Below, in pieces: positions 23,398 through 34,412 of a stretch of 64,000 nucleotides of DNA. The notes under the pieces are model-generated. The model had not been told where the DNA came from. It saw only the letters and a list, made by a program, of their open reading frames with translations, and searched no databases. How positions within the stretch are numbered: position 1 is the first letter of the stretch; each line of letters opens with the position of its first letter. The position numbers and the translations under genes were made by a program. The stretch is taken from positions 17,766,234 through 17,830,233 of the forward strand of contig JARZZO010000014.1 in assembly GCA_030544215.1 (NCBI GenBank). Direction: 5' to 3'. Origin of the DNA: Zantedeschia hybrid cultivar (lineage: Eukaryota > Streptophyta > Magnoliopsida > Alismatales > Araceae).

Positions 23398-26300
23398 ATG
23401 CCAGAAGACTGTATGAATGATGAGTCAGTCAATGATGGGTATGGGGTATATGAGTTAGTGCATGAAAAAGACCCCGTTATTGAAAATGAGAAAGATGACG
23501 AGGACGCAGCTGAGGCATATGCCAGTGGAGTGAAGAGATTCAATGAACCCTCAGCTGCCGTAGAAGAGCCCACCAAAGAAATCAATTTAGGGACTGAAGA
23601 CGAACTTAAGGTTGTCCTCGTTAACAAAAATCTTTCTACAGAGGATGAGAAGGCAATGGTACAAGTACTTAAGGACTATAAGGATACTTTCGCCTGGAGT
23701 TATGAAGATATGCCAGGGTTAGACTCATCTTTAGTTGAACACATGTTGACATTAAAGGATGGAGCTAGCCCGGTCAAGCAGAAATTAAGGCGATTCCACC
23801 CACAAATGGCTCTAAAGATGAAGGAAGAGGTCGACAAATTGCATAAAGCCAAATTTATTAGAGTTGTCCTTTATCCACAATGGGTGGCCAACATAGTCCC
23901 GGTTATGAAGAAGGACGGGAAGGTCAGAATTTGCATTGACTTCCGCGATCTGAACCGGGCGTGTCCTAAAGATGATTTTCCACTGCCTCATATTGATGTA
24001 CTCATTGATAATACCGCTGACTATGAAACTTTATCGTTTATGGACGGATTTTCAGGATACAATCAGATTAAGCTGGCAAAAGAAGATCAAGAAAAAACGT
24101 CATTCACTACACCTTGGGGAACATACTGTTATGTTGTCATGCCATTTGGGTTAAAGAATGCTGGAGCCACTTATCAAAGGGCTATGATGGCAATATTTCA
24201 TGACGTGATGCACATAGATCTGGAAGTGTATGTGGATGATTTATTGGTTAAATCTAAGACAAAGGCTGAGCACGCCAAAGTTTTGGCAAGGGTATTAGAG
24301 AGGTCGAGAGAATATCAGTTAAAGATGAACCCCAAGAAATGTGTATTCGGGGTATCTTCAGGAAAATTGCTTGGATTCATTGTCAGCAAACGGAGAATTG
24401 AGATCGATCCCAACAAGGCGAAGGCTATTAGAGAAATGCCACCTCCCAAAAACTTGAAGGAGTTAAGAGGATTAATCGGGATGTTGCAATTTATTCGCCG
24501 TTTTGTCTCCCAGCACTCACAAAGGTGTAAGCCGTTTTACGAGCTTACCAAGCCGAGAGTCAAATTTGATTGGGACGATAAGTGTCAGGAGGCATTCGAT
24601 GGATTAAAGAACTATTTAGCAAGTCCTCCTGTTTTGAGACCACCATCTCTAGGCAAACCATTGATACTTTATATTTCAGTCCTGGATGATGCAGTGGGGG
24701 TTATCCTAGCACAAGAGGATGAAGAAGGAAAAGAGAGGGCAGCCTACTATCTCTCTAAACTTCTCAACCCCGCTGAACATAGATATACGGCGATGGAGAA
24801 AACATGTGCAGCACTAGTTTGGGTTGTGCAGAAATTAAAGCATTATTTTCTGGCCCATGAAGTCCATCTCATCGCTAGGATGAATCCGATCAAATTCCTT
24901 CTGGAGAAATCTGTTCTTACTGATAAGTTAGCGCGATGGCAAAGCTTTCTATCTCAATTCGATATCATTTATATTCAGCAGAAAACGATCAAGGGCTATG
25001 CCATAGCAGAGCATCTCGCTTATCATCCCCTTCCTCGCTTTGATCCAGTGCGATCAGAGTTTCCGGATGAGGAACTGATGTCCATAAATCAAATCAGAGA
25101 TGATATGTGGACTCTGCATTTTGACGGAACTCTGAATTCTCATGGAAAGGGGATCGGTATCGTTCTGTTATCACCTGAAGGTGTCACCATTCCACAAGCC
25201 TTTCAGCTTGATTTTTCAGTCACTAACAATATAGATGAATACGAGGCACTTCTTGCTGGCCTCGAGGCCGCTCATTTTCATGGTGCCACCAAACTCAGGA
25301 TTATGGGTGATAGCCAATTAATTCTTCGCCAAGTGCTGACCAAGTATCGAACTCTTGATCCCAAGCTCAAACCTTATCAAGAACTTACTTCTGCTTATTC
25401 AAAGCTTTTCACGAAATTGATCTTTGTCTATGTCCCTAGGAATCAAAACATCTTAGCTGACGCTCTAGCTTCATTGGCCTCATCTCTTAATTTTCCAATC
25501 AGCAAGCAATCCGAATCAATCATAGTTCATATGCGTCTTTCACCCGCCGTGAAAGACCCTTCATTTCTTAGAATTAAAGAGAAGTTGTTGAAGAAAGTTA
25601 GAGACGGAGATATTGTGGAAAAGAGAGAAATCATGTTAATGGAGCTGTTAGAAGAGATGGATGATGAACAGAAGCCATGGTATTATGAAATTGCCAAATA
25701 TTGTGAAGATCAATCGTATCCTAAGGAAGCTACAACTGAGGAGAAGAGAGCTATCAGGAGAATTGCTCAACGATATACCCTAGTTGGAGGAGCGCTGTAC
25801 AAGAGAGGTTTTGATGGAGTTCTTCTGAGATGTCTAGACGAAGATGAGCTTTGGAAGGTTATGGAAGAAGCTCATAGTGGAGTTTGTGGTAGCCATGTCA
25901 ATGGACAGATGCTAGTAAAGAAGATCCTTAGACAAGGATTTTATTGGCCAACCATGGAAGAAGACTGTGTAGGATATGTCCGTAGGTGTGCTAAGTGTCA
26001 ACTTCACGCCGACAAAATCCATTCTCCTGCATCTTCACTCCATCCTATTTCCTCCCCATGGCCTTTCTCCATGTGGGCTTTCGACATTATTGGACCCCTT
26101 GGTAATCCAGATTCCGGCATCAAGCAAAAATCTTTCATTCTCACGGCAACGGAATACTTCACCAAGTAGGCAGAAGCTGAAGCGTATGTGGAGATCAAAG
26201 CATCAACCGTCTGCAAGTTCATCATGAAGAACATCATCACCCGATTTGGAATTCCAAGCACCATCGTCACCGACAACGGACCGCAGTTCGTGTCACAGGA

Positions 26301-26937
26301 ATTGAAGGATCTCTGCAACAGGTATAGAATTGCATTGCATCATTCGTCTCCTTACTATCCGCAAGGCAATAGCCAAGCAGAGGCAACAAATAAAACTTTG
26401 ATAAAAATCATCAAAAAGACGTGCAAATCTAATAAGTTTGCTGACTGGCCAGAAAAATTGGTTGAGGCTCTATGGACCTACCGAACTTCGATCCGCACGC
26501 CCACTGGGCAAACTCCTTATTCCTTAACATTTGGAATGGAGGCGGTAGTTCCATATGAAATCCTCATACCGTCATTAAGAGTACAATTGAATAAGGAATT
26601 TTCCATTGATGAACATCGTTCAGCACTTCTTGCTCAATTGGAACTTTTAGACGAGAAAAGATGGTTAGCTGCTAATCATGCAAAAGTTTATCAAAACAGA
26701 CTAGCACGTTTTTATCAAAAGAAAGTCATTGAACGTAAGTTCAAAGTCGGTGAAATGGTCGTCAAAAGGATTTTTGTAAAACCTGGTGGTCCGCGTTCTA
26801 AGCTCCAACCCAACTGGGAGGGACCTTATGTTGTATCGCACGCTTTTCCTGGTAATGCTTATCGTCTTGTTAATGCAGAAGGAGAAGAGCTAAATCATCC
26901 ATGGAATGGCTTACATCTTAAGAAATACTACCCTTAG
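23398..26937 (+). pseudogene. Tat pol: RT, RNase H, archaeal-type RNase H, integrase (one internal stop)
   Basis: Read from ATG 23398 it gives 923 codons, a TAG at 26167-26169, then a further 255 codons in the same frame. RT occupies roughly residues 95-300 with YVDD at 278-281. The first RNase H follows (about 400-520). A second RNase H starts at about residue 571 (WTLHFDGTLNSHG ... GDSQLI ... ADALASLAS), the archaeal-type domain typical of Tat. Integrase shows the HHCC zinc region (HSGVCGSH, CAKCQ), then the catalytic FDIIG, TDNGPQF and NSQAEATNK positions. The stop replaces the Trp of the usual YFTKW stretch (TGG to TAG). Upstream the frame is open to a TAG near 23267 where the other copy has CAG. 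The enzyme would act in cytoplasmic particles during retrotransposition; this copy cannot make it in full. Confidence 0.92.
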
Positions 26938-27689
26938 GTTAAAGAGTCGATCAGTATGGTACAAAGACCAGTGGAATCAGAAAGTTTATAAACTCGAATT
27001 TTTTTGTTAGTCTGGATAACTTAACTTCAAATACATTACTATACACACTGACACGTTTGATTCGTGAGTAACAAGAGATGCCAAGTCCTAAAGAATATCA
27101 AAAGCTTGACTGAAAGTGTAAAGTACAAGTCATTCGTTTTAAAGCAAAAATTCTGTTTTACACTCGGCCCATGATGTCGGAACGAGGCTTAGAATAGACT
27201 ACCAAGAATACCCACCATCTTAGTAGGAGGCCGTCATAAAAAAATGGGGGAGATCCGTCCCGAAGCAAAGAAAAGAATAGAAAAACAAAAGCAAAAGACA
27301 AAGTCCAAATGTCAAATCAAAAGGCCATCACGTTAAAAACGTTACATCAAGGCCATGAAATGAAATGAAAGGGAACGCAAGGTCGATAAATACTCCGGAA
27401 AGAAAATGATCGAACCCCAACGGATATTAGGGTAGGAAAGGAATATCTTTTTAAGTCTCCGGAACCTTCTCATGGGCTTTCTAAAACTTATTCTTCCTTT
27501 CTTTCTAAAGAGGCGTACTCCAAACTTAAGAAATGGCTTAAATTGACTAAGGGTCAAATCATCAAATGGGATCACGAATGAAAACACAAATTCAAATACG
27601 ATGGGTTTTATGTTAAGTTATTAAAGAACAATTTGGGAATTAAGTTAATAAATGAATATGATCTTTTGATCTAAATACCATGCTGATCT

Positions 27690-27900
27690 TTTAGTCAAAA
27701 ATCCAAAAAATACATATGTCAAAAATAAAAATAAAATACATATGTCAAAAATAAAAAAAAAATACATATGTCAAAAATATAAAAAAAATACATATGTCAA
27801 AAATATAAAAAAAATGCATATGTCAAAAATCCAAAAAAATATATATGTCAAAAATAAAATAAAAAATACATATGCCAAAATAAAAAAAAAGCATATATTT
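27690..27900. repeat. Short tandem repeat AAATACATATGTCAAAAAT (Tat 3' region)
   Basis: About nine degenerate copies of an 18-24 bp unit, the reverse complement of the repeat at 20095-20272 in the other Tat copy. The 106-residue frame through it (repeated YICQK-like words) is an artefact of the repeat. Confidence 0.85.
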
Positions 27901-28287
27901 CAAAACCCAAACAAAAATGAATATTTCAAAACAACAAAAATATTTCATTTAGCATTTGCTTGTTGCACTCAGTATATTTCATTTCTTTTATTTTCAGTAA
28001 GCATCTGTTTACTTGCATGTTGCATTTTGCTTAAGTTTGATTATTCTCATTACCTTTGTTAATAAAAGCTATGTCCCTTGACCATTTATTTAAGGAAAAG
28101 ATCAATTGACCATTTATTTGGTCAGGCAAGAGGCTAAGCCTAAATAGATACTTAACCTGTTTGTTGAGTGTTGTACATGATACGAGACAAGCACAGGAAC
28201 ACAAGATTGGAGCCCAAAAGTTTCATGTATATCATCAAAAGGTGTTTTTGTACATGATACATGAAAGAAAAGAAAATACATAAGCCC

Positions 28288-31066
28288 TCAAAGCTGGCTC
28301 TCCCCTCCGCCCTCATCCAACTGGCTCTGGGCCTCGTCAGGCGCGTCCGGTGCTGGTCCTCGGCTGGGAGGTGGAGGTGGTCCCATCGCGCTCGGCCCTA
28401 CCTGGCCGGAAGACACGGCGGCACTGGCGGTGAAAGCACTCGTCAAACCACGCTCTTGCGCACGCTGTCGAGCACGCCTGTACCTCTCCTCCACACTCCG
28501 GCGCTCATGCTCTACAATGCCAAGCTGGACCCGAAGAGCAGATATCTCAGCGTCCATCTTCTGCCGCTCCTGCCTCTCCCGCTCTCGCTCCTCATTGATG
28601 AACCCCAGTCGATACTGGAGGTGTGCAAACTCTTGAGGAAGATCTCCAGTGGAGAGACGGGCCACCTGCTCCTCCAAAGTGCGGATCCGCGCAGCATTAG
28701 CCCCAACCCGAGCAGCCAGCTCTGCTTCAGCCCGCTGAAGGGCTTCCTGAAGCTCAGCGACCTGAGGAGAAGTCGTTGTTAGTCCAAGGCAATCAAGTAA
28801 TCAAAATCAAGTTCAGAAGTAAAAGGGAAACAACTTACCCGAGCAGCCCGGTCCTCCTCCGCAAGAGAAGCCCGGTGGATAGCAGAGGCGAGCTGACTCT
28901 AAAGGTCAGCCAGAGCGGCATCATGAGCAGCAGAGGAAGAAGATGAAGCTCCGAAGGAAGGGGGAGCCGCCTGGGTGTAGACGGCTCGCTGCACCAAAAG
29001 ACAACTGTCAGTGTCGATCACCAAAACAATTAATTAATTAAAACATGCACTCATACATACCAGATCGAACAGTTCCTTCTGGACTTGTTCTAGCTGGGCC
29101 TCCGCATCATGTAGGCGAGCCCGGAGGTCGATGATGACCGCGTCACGTGCATCCTGTATATCACACATACATACATTTATTCACAAACATAAATCAAGAT
29201 AATAAAATCAAAGACGCATAAATGCATACTTACATCGAGTGGTCGGAGGAGCCGAAGTTGATCGGCGTAGTGGGCCCGGTACTGCTGGAGGTAGGCCTCG
29301 CTACTCTCCGCACGGGACTCCACCCGTACGCCTCGGCGGTGCCCCTCATGCTCCTCCCGACGCCCTCCGGGACCTCCTCATCAATCCATTCTTGATGGAG
29401 GCCCAGTGTCCTCATCACGAGCCGGAGGCGGAGGGGCTCAATCTCGTTCATGCAGTGCAGCCACATCTGCCTGCCGAACCTCCTCCTGCCAGCCGTCACC
29501 CACGGCTGACCCTCCTCGCCCATACCAAGGTACGGGCACCAGATCACCTGCATATAGATTAGGTGCATTCATTAAATAAATTGCATTTAAGGAATAAAAG
29601 ATTGCATTTAATAAAATTAAACAAGTTAAAAACTTACCAGGAGCTCTAGGTAATCCAGGAACTGACGGCGGAGGGCCGTCAGCTGGTGGTGCTGAGGAGC
29701 CGTGTCCACGATCGGCTGCCAACGGCAAGCCAATGGGACGGCGCTGGGTCTCTCGATTCGCGCTCTGCCGAGCGGGAAGTAATGGTAACTCCACACCTGC
29801 ATTCATGAACATACAAATTAGGAAAAAGCATCATATCATATTTCATATCATGAACAAATAATAAATAACTTAATACCTGGAGGAACGACGAGAAGCCGCT
29901 GACAGTGGTCTCACGGTCCGGCGTGACCGCAGACAGATCGGCAAAGAGATGGGCCAGAAGGGCCGCACCCCAGGCATACTCTCCTAGACTCTCTAAGTCA
30001 TCTAACAAATACAGGAATCTACAGTGGATGTGGTCGCCCTTCGTACCGAAGAGCAATCGACCAAAGAAGAAAACAAGAAAGACCCTAAGCTGCCTATCTA
30101 CCTCCTCTACCTGACTCGGGTCGCTACAATAGACGGTGGAAGATGACTCAGCTAACCTATCCCTAAACTCTTCCCGGGTCTCGTCAGATCGACGCCGGGG
30201 CTCATCTAATCCTAAAGCTGCCTCTACCTCCACCCTAGGAACCATCCTAGACTCCCTACCTAAGCTGGACACCTCTATCCCTAATAGAGCCTCTGCCAAT
30301 CCCTGATAGTTGGAGTAAGTAACCCCACTCATAGGTCGGCCCTCTACCCTGAGGCCAATGATCCTGGCCACATCCTCTAGGGTGGGGACCATATGTCCCC
30401 ACGGCATTAGGAAAGCACGGCTTTCCGTATGCCACCTCTCCCGCAGTGCCTGCAGGAGGACCAGATCGAGCCAAAATGGCTCAATATCTAGTACCTCGCC
30501 GAACCCCATCCGGCGCAGGCGCGCCTTCTGGAAATCCGGGAGCCCTCTATAAGCCCCTATCACAAGGTCCCATGAGATTCTGGCCCTCATCACTCCCTGC
30601 AAATAAAAACATAAAAATAGGGTCAGTAATGAATAAAAATAGGAAAAACAATTCTGTTTTGAAAGGCGTCAGCATACACAGACGTTTTTCAAAACACGTT
30701 CATATGCCCTAACGCAATTCAAAATTATTTTCTACCTAATTAAAAATTTGGAATTGATCTTGAAATACGTCAGACCATGGTGACGCCTTTTGAATAGCGT
30801 CACCTGGTCTAGACGCCTTTCAAGACCCGATTCCGGGTTCTTGAAGAACCCCGTTTTTCCCTCTCTTCTCTTCATCCATTCATCCCATAGCTTACCGTGT
30901 GGAGGTCGCCCTCCTCTCCTTCTTCCATTGCCACGGGCACCGGTGGAGGGATTTCTTCCTCCAAAAACGCCGCGGCTTCGGCTAACGCCGCCGGAACTTC
31001 CTCCTCTTGCCTCTGCCGCCTCTTGGCTAAGGTCTTCATCTTTCTTGAGCCCTCGCCGCGCTCCAT
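28288..31066 (-). pseudogene. Antisense plant mobile domain (PMD) gene with seven exons and a coiled-coil tail
   Basis: Exons on the minus strand: 31066-30896, 30596-29877, 29796-29638, 29547-29234, 29153-29061, 28988-28839 and 28761-28288, with six GT-AG introns of about 77-300 bp, all phase 0. The product is about 690 residues. Exon 2 is the aminotransferase-like plant mobile domain (LRRMGFGEVLDIEPF, ALRERWHTESRAFLMPWG, TLEDVARIIGLRVEG); exon 3 adds VWSYHYFPLGR; exons 5-7 form a charged coiled coil with a Pro-rich end. Exon 4 (314 bp) needs one frameshift near 29350 to join exon 5 in frame, and a TAG at 28901-28899 interrupts exon 6. PMD proteins occur both as host silencing factors and in transposons. 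Here the gene lies antisense inside a Tat element, between pol and LTR. The exon model is mine from splice sites and frame, not from transcripts. Confidence 0.82.
30660..30822. repeat. Four 32-bp palindromes in the first intron of the antisense PMD gene
   Basis: Units at 30660-30691, 30690-30721, 30761-30792 and 30791-30822, arranged as two overlapping pairs. Cores are AGCATACACA, CATATGCCCT, AGACCATGGT and ACCTGGTCTA. They lie between exon 1 and exon 2. Confidence 0.88.
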
Positions 31067-31792
31067 GGTCAAGAAAGGAGGAGTTTTGGGGGAAAAAGGG
31101 AAGGAGATCACCGGAGAGGAGGAGAGAGAGAGAATTTTTGTGAAAAGTGAGGAAAAAAGGGGGCCTTCGCGGGTCTGTTAACAAAAAGGTTGAAAAGCGT
31201 CGACTCAGATAGACGCGTTTTATGACGCATAAGTTGAGGCGGCAAGGACAGCTGTTTGAAAAGTGTGAAACACGTCCACATGTCGTGACGCGTTTCAGAC
31301 CCGTACAGAGGAAAATGATGAAAAGCGTCTTACCTGAAAGACGCGTTTCAGGGAATTAATCACGGAATTAATGGCAGAATCCTGAAAAAAGTAGGAGAGA
31401 GAGTTGAAAGGCGTCAACGGTGGTAGACGTAATTTAAGGTTTAATCGGATTTTTGAGGATTAAATTGAATTTCTGGAAAAAGAATTATGGTTGAAAGGCG
31501 TCTGTCTGAGTGGACGCATTTTGAATTTAACAGAACCCGAAATGCCAAATTTTCAGGAAAAATCAAGTTTTTACTAAAGAAAAAATCATGGGCACATCAC
31601 AGAAAGTTAAGGAAAGGTTTCAAGGCATAGAAAAATAGCTCTTTATTAAATGAAATCCTTTATTACATCAAAAAGATAAAAAGAGAGAGAGGACATTTAA
31701 GGAAGAATTTCATAAAGACTTTTAAGGTAAGGAAATTTTAATCCTCTATCTCTATCTTTAGAGGATTTTACGCGGTAACTAAAGCCAAGGTT
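31067..31792. other. Spacer between the two antisense genes, with five palindromes
   Basis: This is the upstream (promoter-side) region of the PMD gene and the downstream region of the DUF7745-like gene. It holds five 32-bp palindromes between 31191 and 31523, including 31191-31222, 31319-31350 and 31492-31523. No coding sequence is recognised. Confidence 0.7.
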
Positions 31793-33087
31793 CTACAAAG
31801 TAGTGATGATTTGTATGGCTTCATAATCCTCGTCGGTTTCCAAGTCACGCTTCTTGATTGGGGATGTGGGAGAGAACTCAGGGAATTCACGACGGCCCAA
31901 GCTAAGTTGAGTAAGGCACCAATGGAGATTGTATAACACGAACTCGGTGGCTCCAATCAACTTGAGATCTGCTCCTGTTGCACGGCGCACTCAAATAGGC
32001 TTTCCAACAAGAGCGAGCGGAGATGAGTCGAATATGTCGGATGTCATGAGCTTCAAATACTCTCTCCAGTCGGCTCGGGTCTTGAGCTTTGGAACCTTGT
32101 TGACCATGTGCTCATTGAACTTCACAATGTTAGCAATGCAATGAATTGGACTATTCAAGAAGATTTGAGATGGATTTAGAGGCCTTTTCTTGTTGTACTC
32201 AAACTTGAAGTAAAGTTCAACCCATAAGGCAAAGAGTAGCATGCACCCATAGGGAGGACGACCCACAGATGCCGCAGAAAGCCCGCTATAAAGATATGCC
32301 AAGAGTGCAGTGCTAATGGATTTACCTTCGAAGATTGCGCAAATGGCACTGACCTGATCATCTTCCAAGATATTATCCTGTGCAGGGAAGAATAAGGCAC
32401 CGGCAAGGCATATAACTAAAGCTTTCGTAACATCCTCCACTTCATCCTCCCTTAGATCATCGATTTCATATAGAGTCCATTCAGCGAGCTTTGCAAGATT
32501 GATCCCCTTCTTGGTAAGGCATCATTTAGCTTCTGAAGGATCCTTCATGATTGATGTCAACAATTGTTGACCGGTGATTTTCTCTCTTATCAAGGCTATC
32601 TTATCTTTGTTATCTTTGGTCTTTGGGAGACCCAGTAGAAGCTCTGCCTCCTCCAAAAGGATCGTGCACTCGAAGTCTTGGAAGAAGAACGTATGAGTTT
32701 GGAGATGCCACCACTCGATCAAGGCACCCATAGCCGCCCAATCTACGTTCGAACTTTTGTAATTTTTGGCAAGCACCACAAGACCTTAAAGATTCCACTT
32801 GGATATGAAAACTTGCATGGAAAGCTTAACACTTTTTGCAAGTTTACGAATCTAAGGGAGAGAGGTGAACTTCCTTGGGGCAGGAAACATAGGATAATTC
32901 TGGAAAAAAAAAAAAAGGATTGAAGAATAATATGAAGAATATCACGAAGAACATGAAGAGCAAGAACAAGAATTGAAGGGAAGTTGATTTAACTTACTTG
33001 AAGATTAAGATCTCTTCCATTGAGGTGATTTTCCACGTTGGAAAACTTCTCTAGAGACATCTTCATCCTTTTGTTTGAAGAATCCAT
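31793..33087 (-). pseudogene. Antisense two-exon gene with DUF7745-like domain, four stops
   Basis: Exon 1 is 33087-32998 (30 codons, MDSSNKRMKMSLEKF). A GTAAGT donor and an acceptor preceded by a long pyrimidine run define an intron, and exon 2 runs 32899-31793 (1,107 bp, a whole number of codons). The readable part includes DWAAMGALIEWWHLQTHTFFF, LEEAELLLGLP and a helix-rich stretch ending SPLALVGKPI. The pattern resembles the plant transposon-associated domain DUF7745; that name is a recognition call only. In-frame stops occur four times (TAG and TAA near the start of exon 2, TGA at 32522-32524 and at 31991-31993). The role is unknown. Confidence 0.6.
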
Positions 33088-33333
33088 CCTCTTTTTCGGA
33101 ATTCCTCCTTTTTGAAGCTTGGAAACTTTGGAAACTTTGAAGAAACCTTGAAACTTTGGAAGAAAACTCAACTTTGGATCTTTGGATTATGGTAGGATTA
33201 CTTGGGAACAACCTAAAAGTGTTTATATAGAAGAAATTGCGATCCTAGGAAGACTTTTTCGGATTGGAAAAGGGATGTGCATTGGTAGAGTTGGAATCCG
33301 AATAGAGAACAACCAGAAACCTGTTTATGTGAG

Positions 33334-33401
33334 TAAAAGGCGTCGAGGAGCACTGCCGCGTTTCACCATTGAATGGCGTCTGCTCGGCATGACGCGTTTT
33401 A
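33334..33401. repeat. Two 32-bp palindromes in the Tat 3' non-coding region (plus copy)
   Basis: Units 33334-33365 (one arm mutated to GCCGCG) and 33370-33401. They match 19781-19812 and 19745-19776 in the other copy. Confidence 0.85.
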
Positions 33402-34412
33402 GCTTTTATATGATTTACCCGAAATTCTGTGTTTTTTTTATGTTTAAATTGAATATTTATTTGGAATTATTAATAATTTTGATTGCAGAAAATTCAAGAA
33501 AGTAAAGCTAGAAATATCAAGAAGTCAATAAGTCCTAACCGTGGCTAAAAAGACGGTTATTTATACCCTTGTATTCTTCCATGTAAATCATTTGCATTAC
33601 TATATGATAAGTATTTATTAGAGCATATCAAGGACCTTGTGGTTTTGATGAAACTGGAATTTGAGTTCCCCTACAACAAAAACAGTGATAATTCCAGAGG
33701 ATTCTTAATCGCACGGATAGGCCGTTGGATTGTTAATTAGTGAGGACGATGGTTCCACTTTTGTGAAACGGTGCGTGGATAAACGAGCTTCGGCTTAGCA
33801 CTGAATTACAAGAATTTGTATCTTGACTCATTAATGACAATTTAACAATATTATCCTTGATTAATTTATATTTTATTTGACTTTATATTTTTCTTTTAGC
33901 CCAGCATGCATCATATAGGACTTTGAAATCATTGTGATAAGGATTAATTACTGATTAAGTTTCAGACCATAAATCAAATAATTTCAACATGATATGAAAT
34001 ATTCCATTCTGAATTGAGTATCTTGATTATCTTTGAGGTTCGTTTGAAGATATCCTTAGAATTCTATCCTTTGATTGGACTCTTTATCCAATATTCTTGT
34101 TTTCTTTTAAGATCCATCATGGCTGCAGCACGTCCACATTGGCTGGCAAACGCTCCCCATGATGAAACCTCCAGTGTCTACGACCTGGGGTACTTCCCAC
34201 TCCGTGGAGGTTGATCGACTTTATTTCCTTGTCTACCTCATCCAGACATGATTGATTCCTTTGATTTCCTTGAGCTATCTTCATCGATAATTTTGAGAAA
34301 AATTCCAATCATGTGATGTTAAGAGCGTGTCTCATCACACATTGGCATCACCTTTTCAGTACATTCCATTTCATTTCACTCCCTTGCAAAGACGATGCCA
34401 AGGTGAAGCAGC
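33402..34412 (+). other. Tat 3' non-coding region before the LTR
   Basis: This stretch matches 19744-18734 in reverse, with about the same length and high identity. It holds no gene. I see no strong polypurine tract directly before the LTR start at 34413. Confidence 0.7.

Noticed and set aside
23129..26937. An intact, active Tat element.
   Set aside because: The pol frame has a TAG at 26167 and one near 23267, and there is no gag, protease or 5' LTR.
30732..31184. A 150-residue minus-strand frame overlapping PMD exon 1.
   Set aside because: It is out of frame with the exon that splices into the PMD domain, and its continuation reads into intron sequence.
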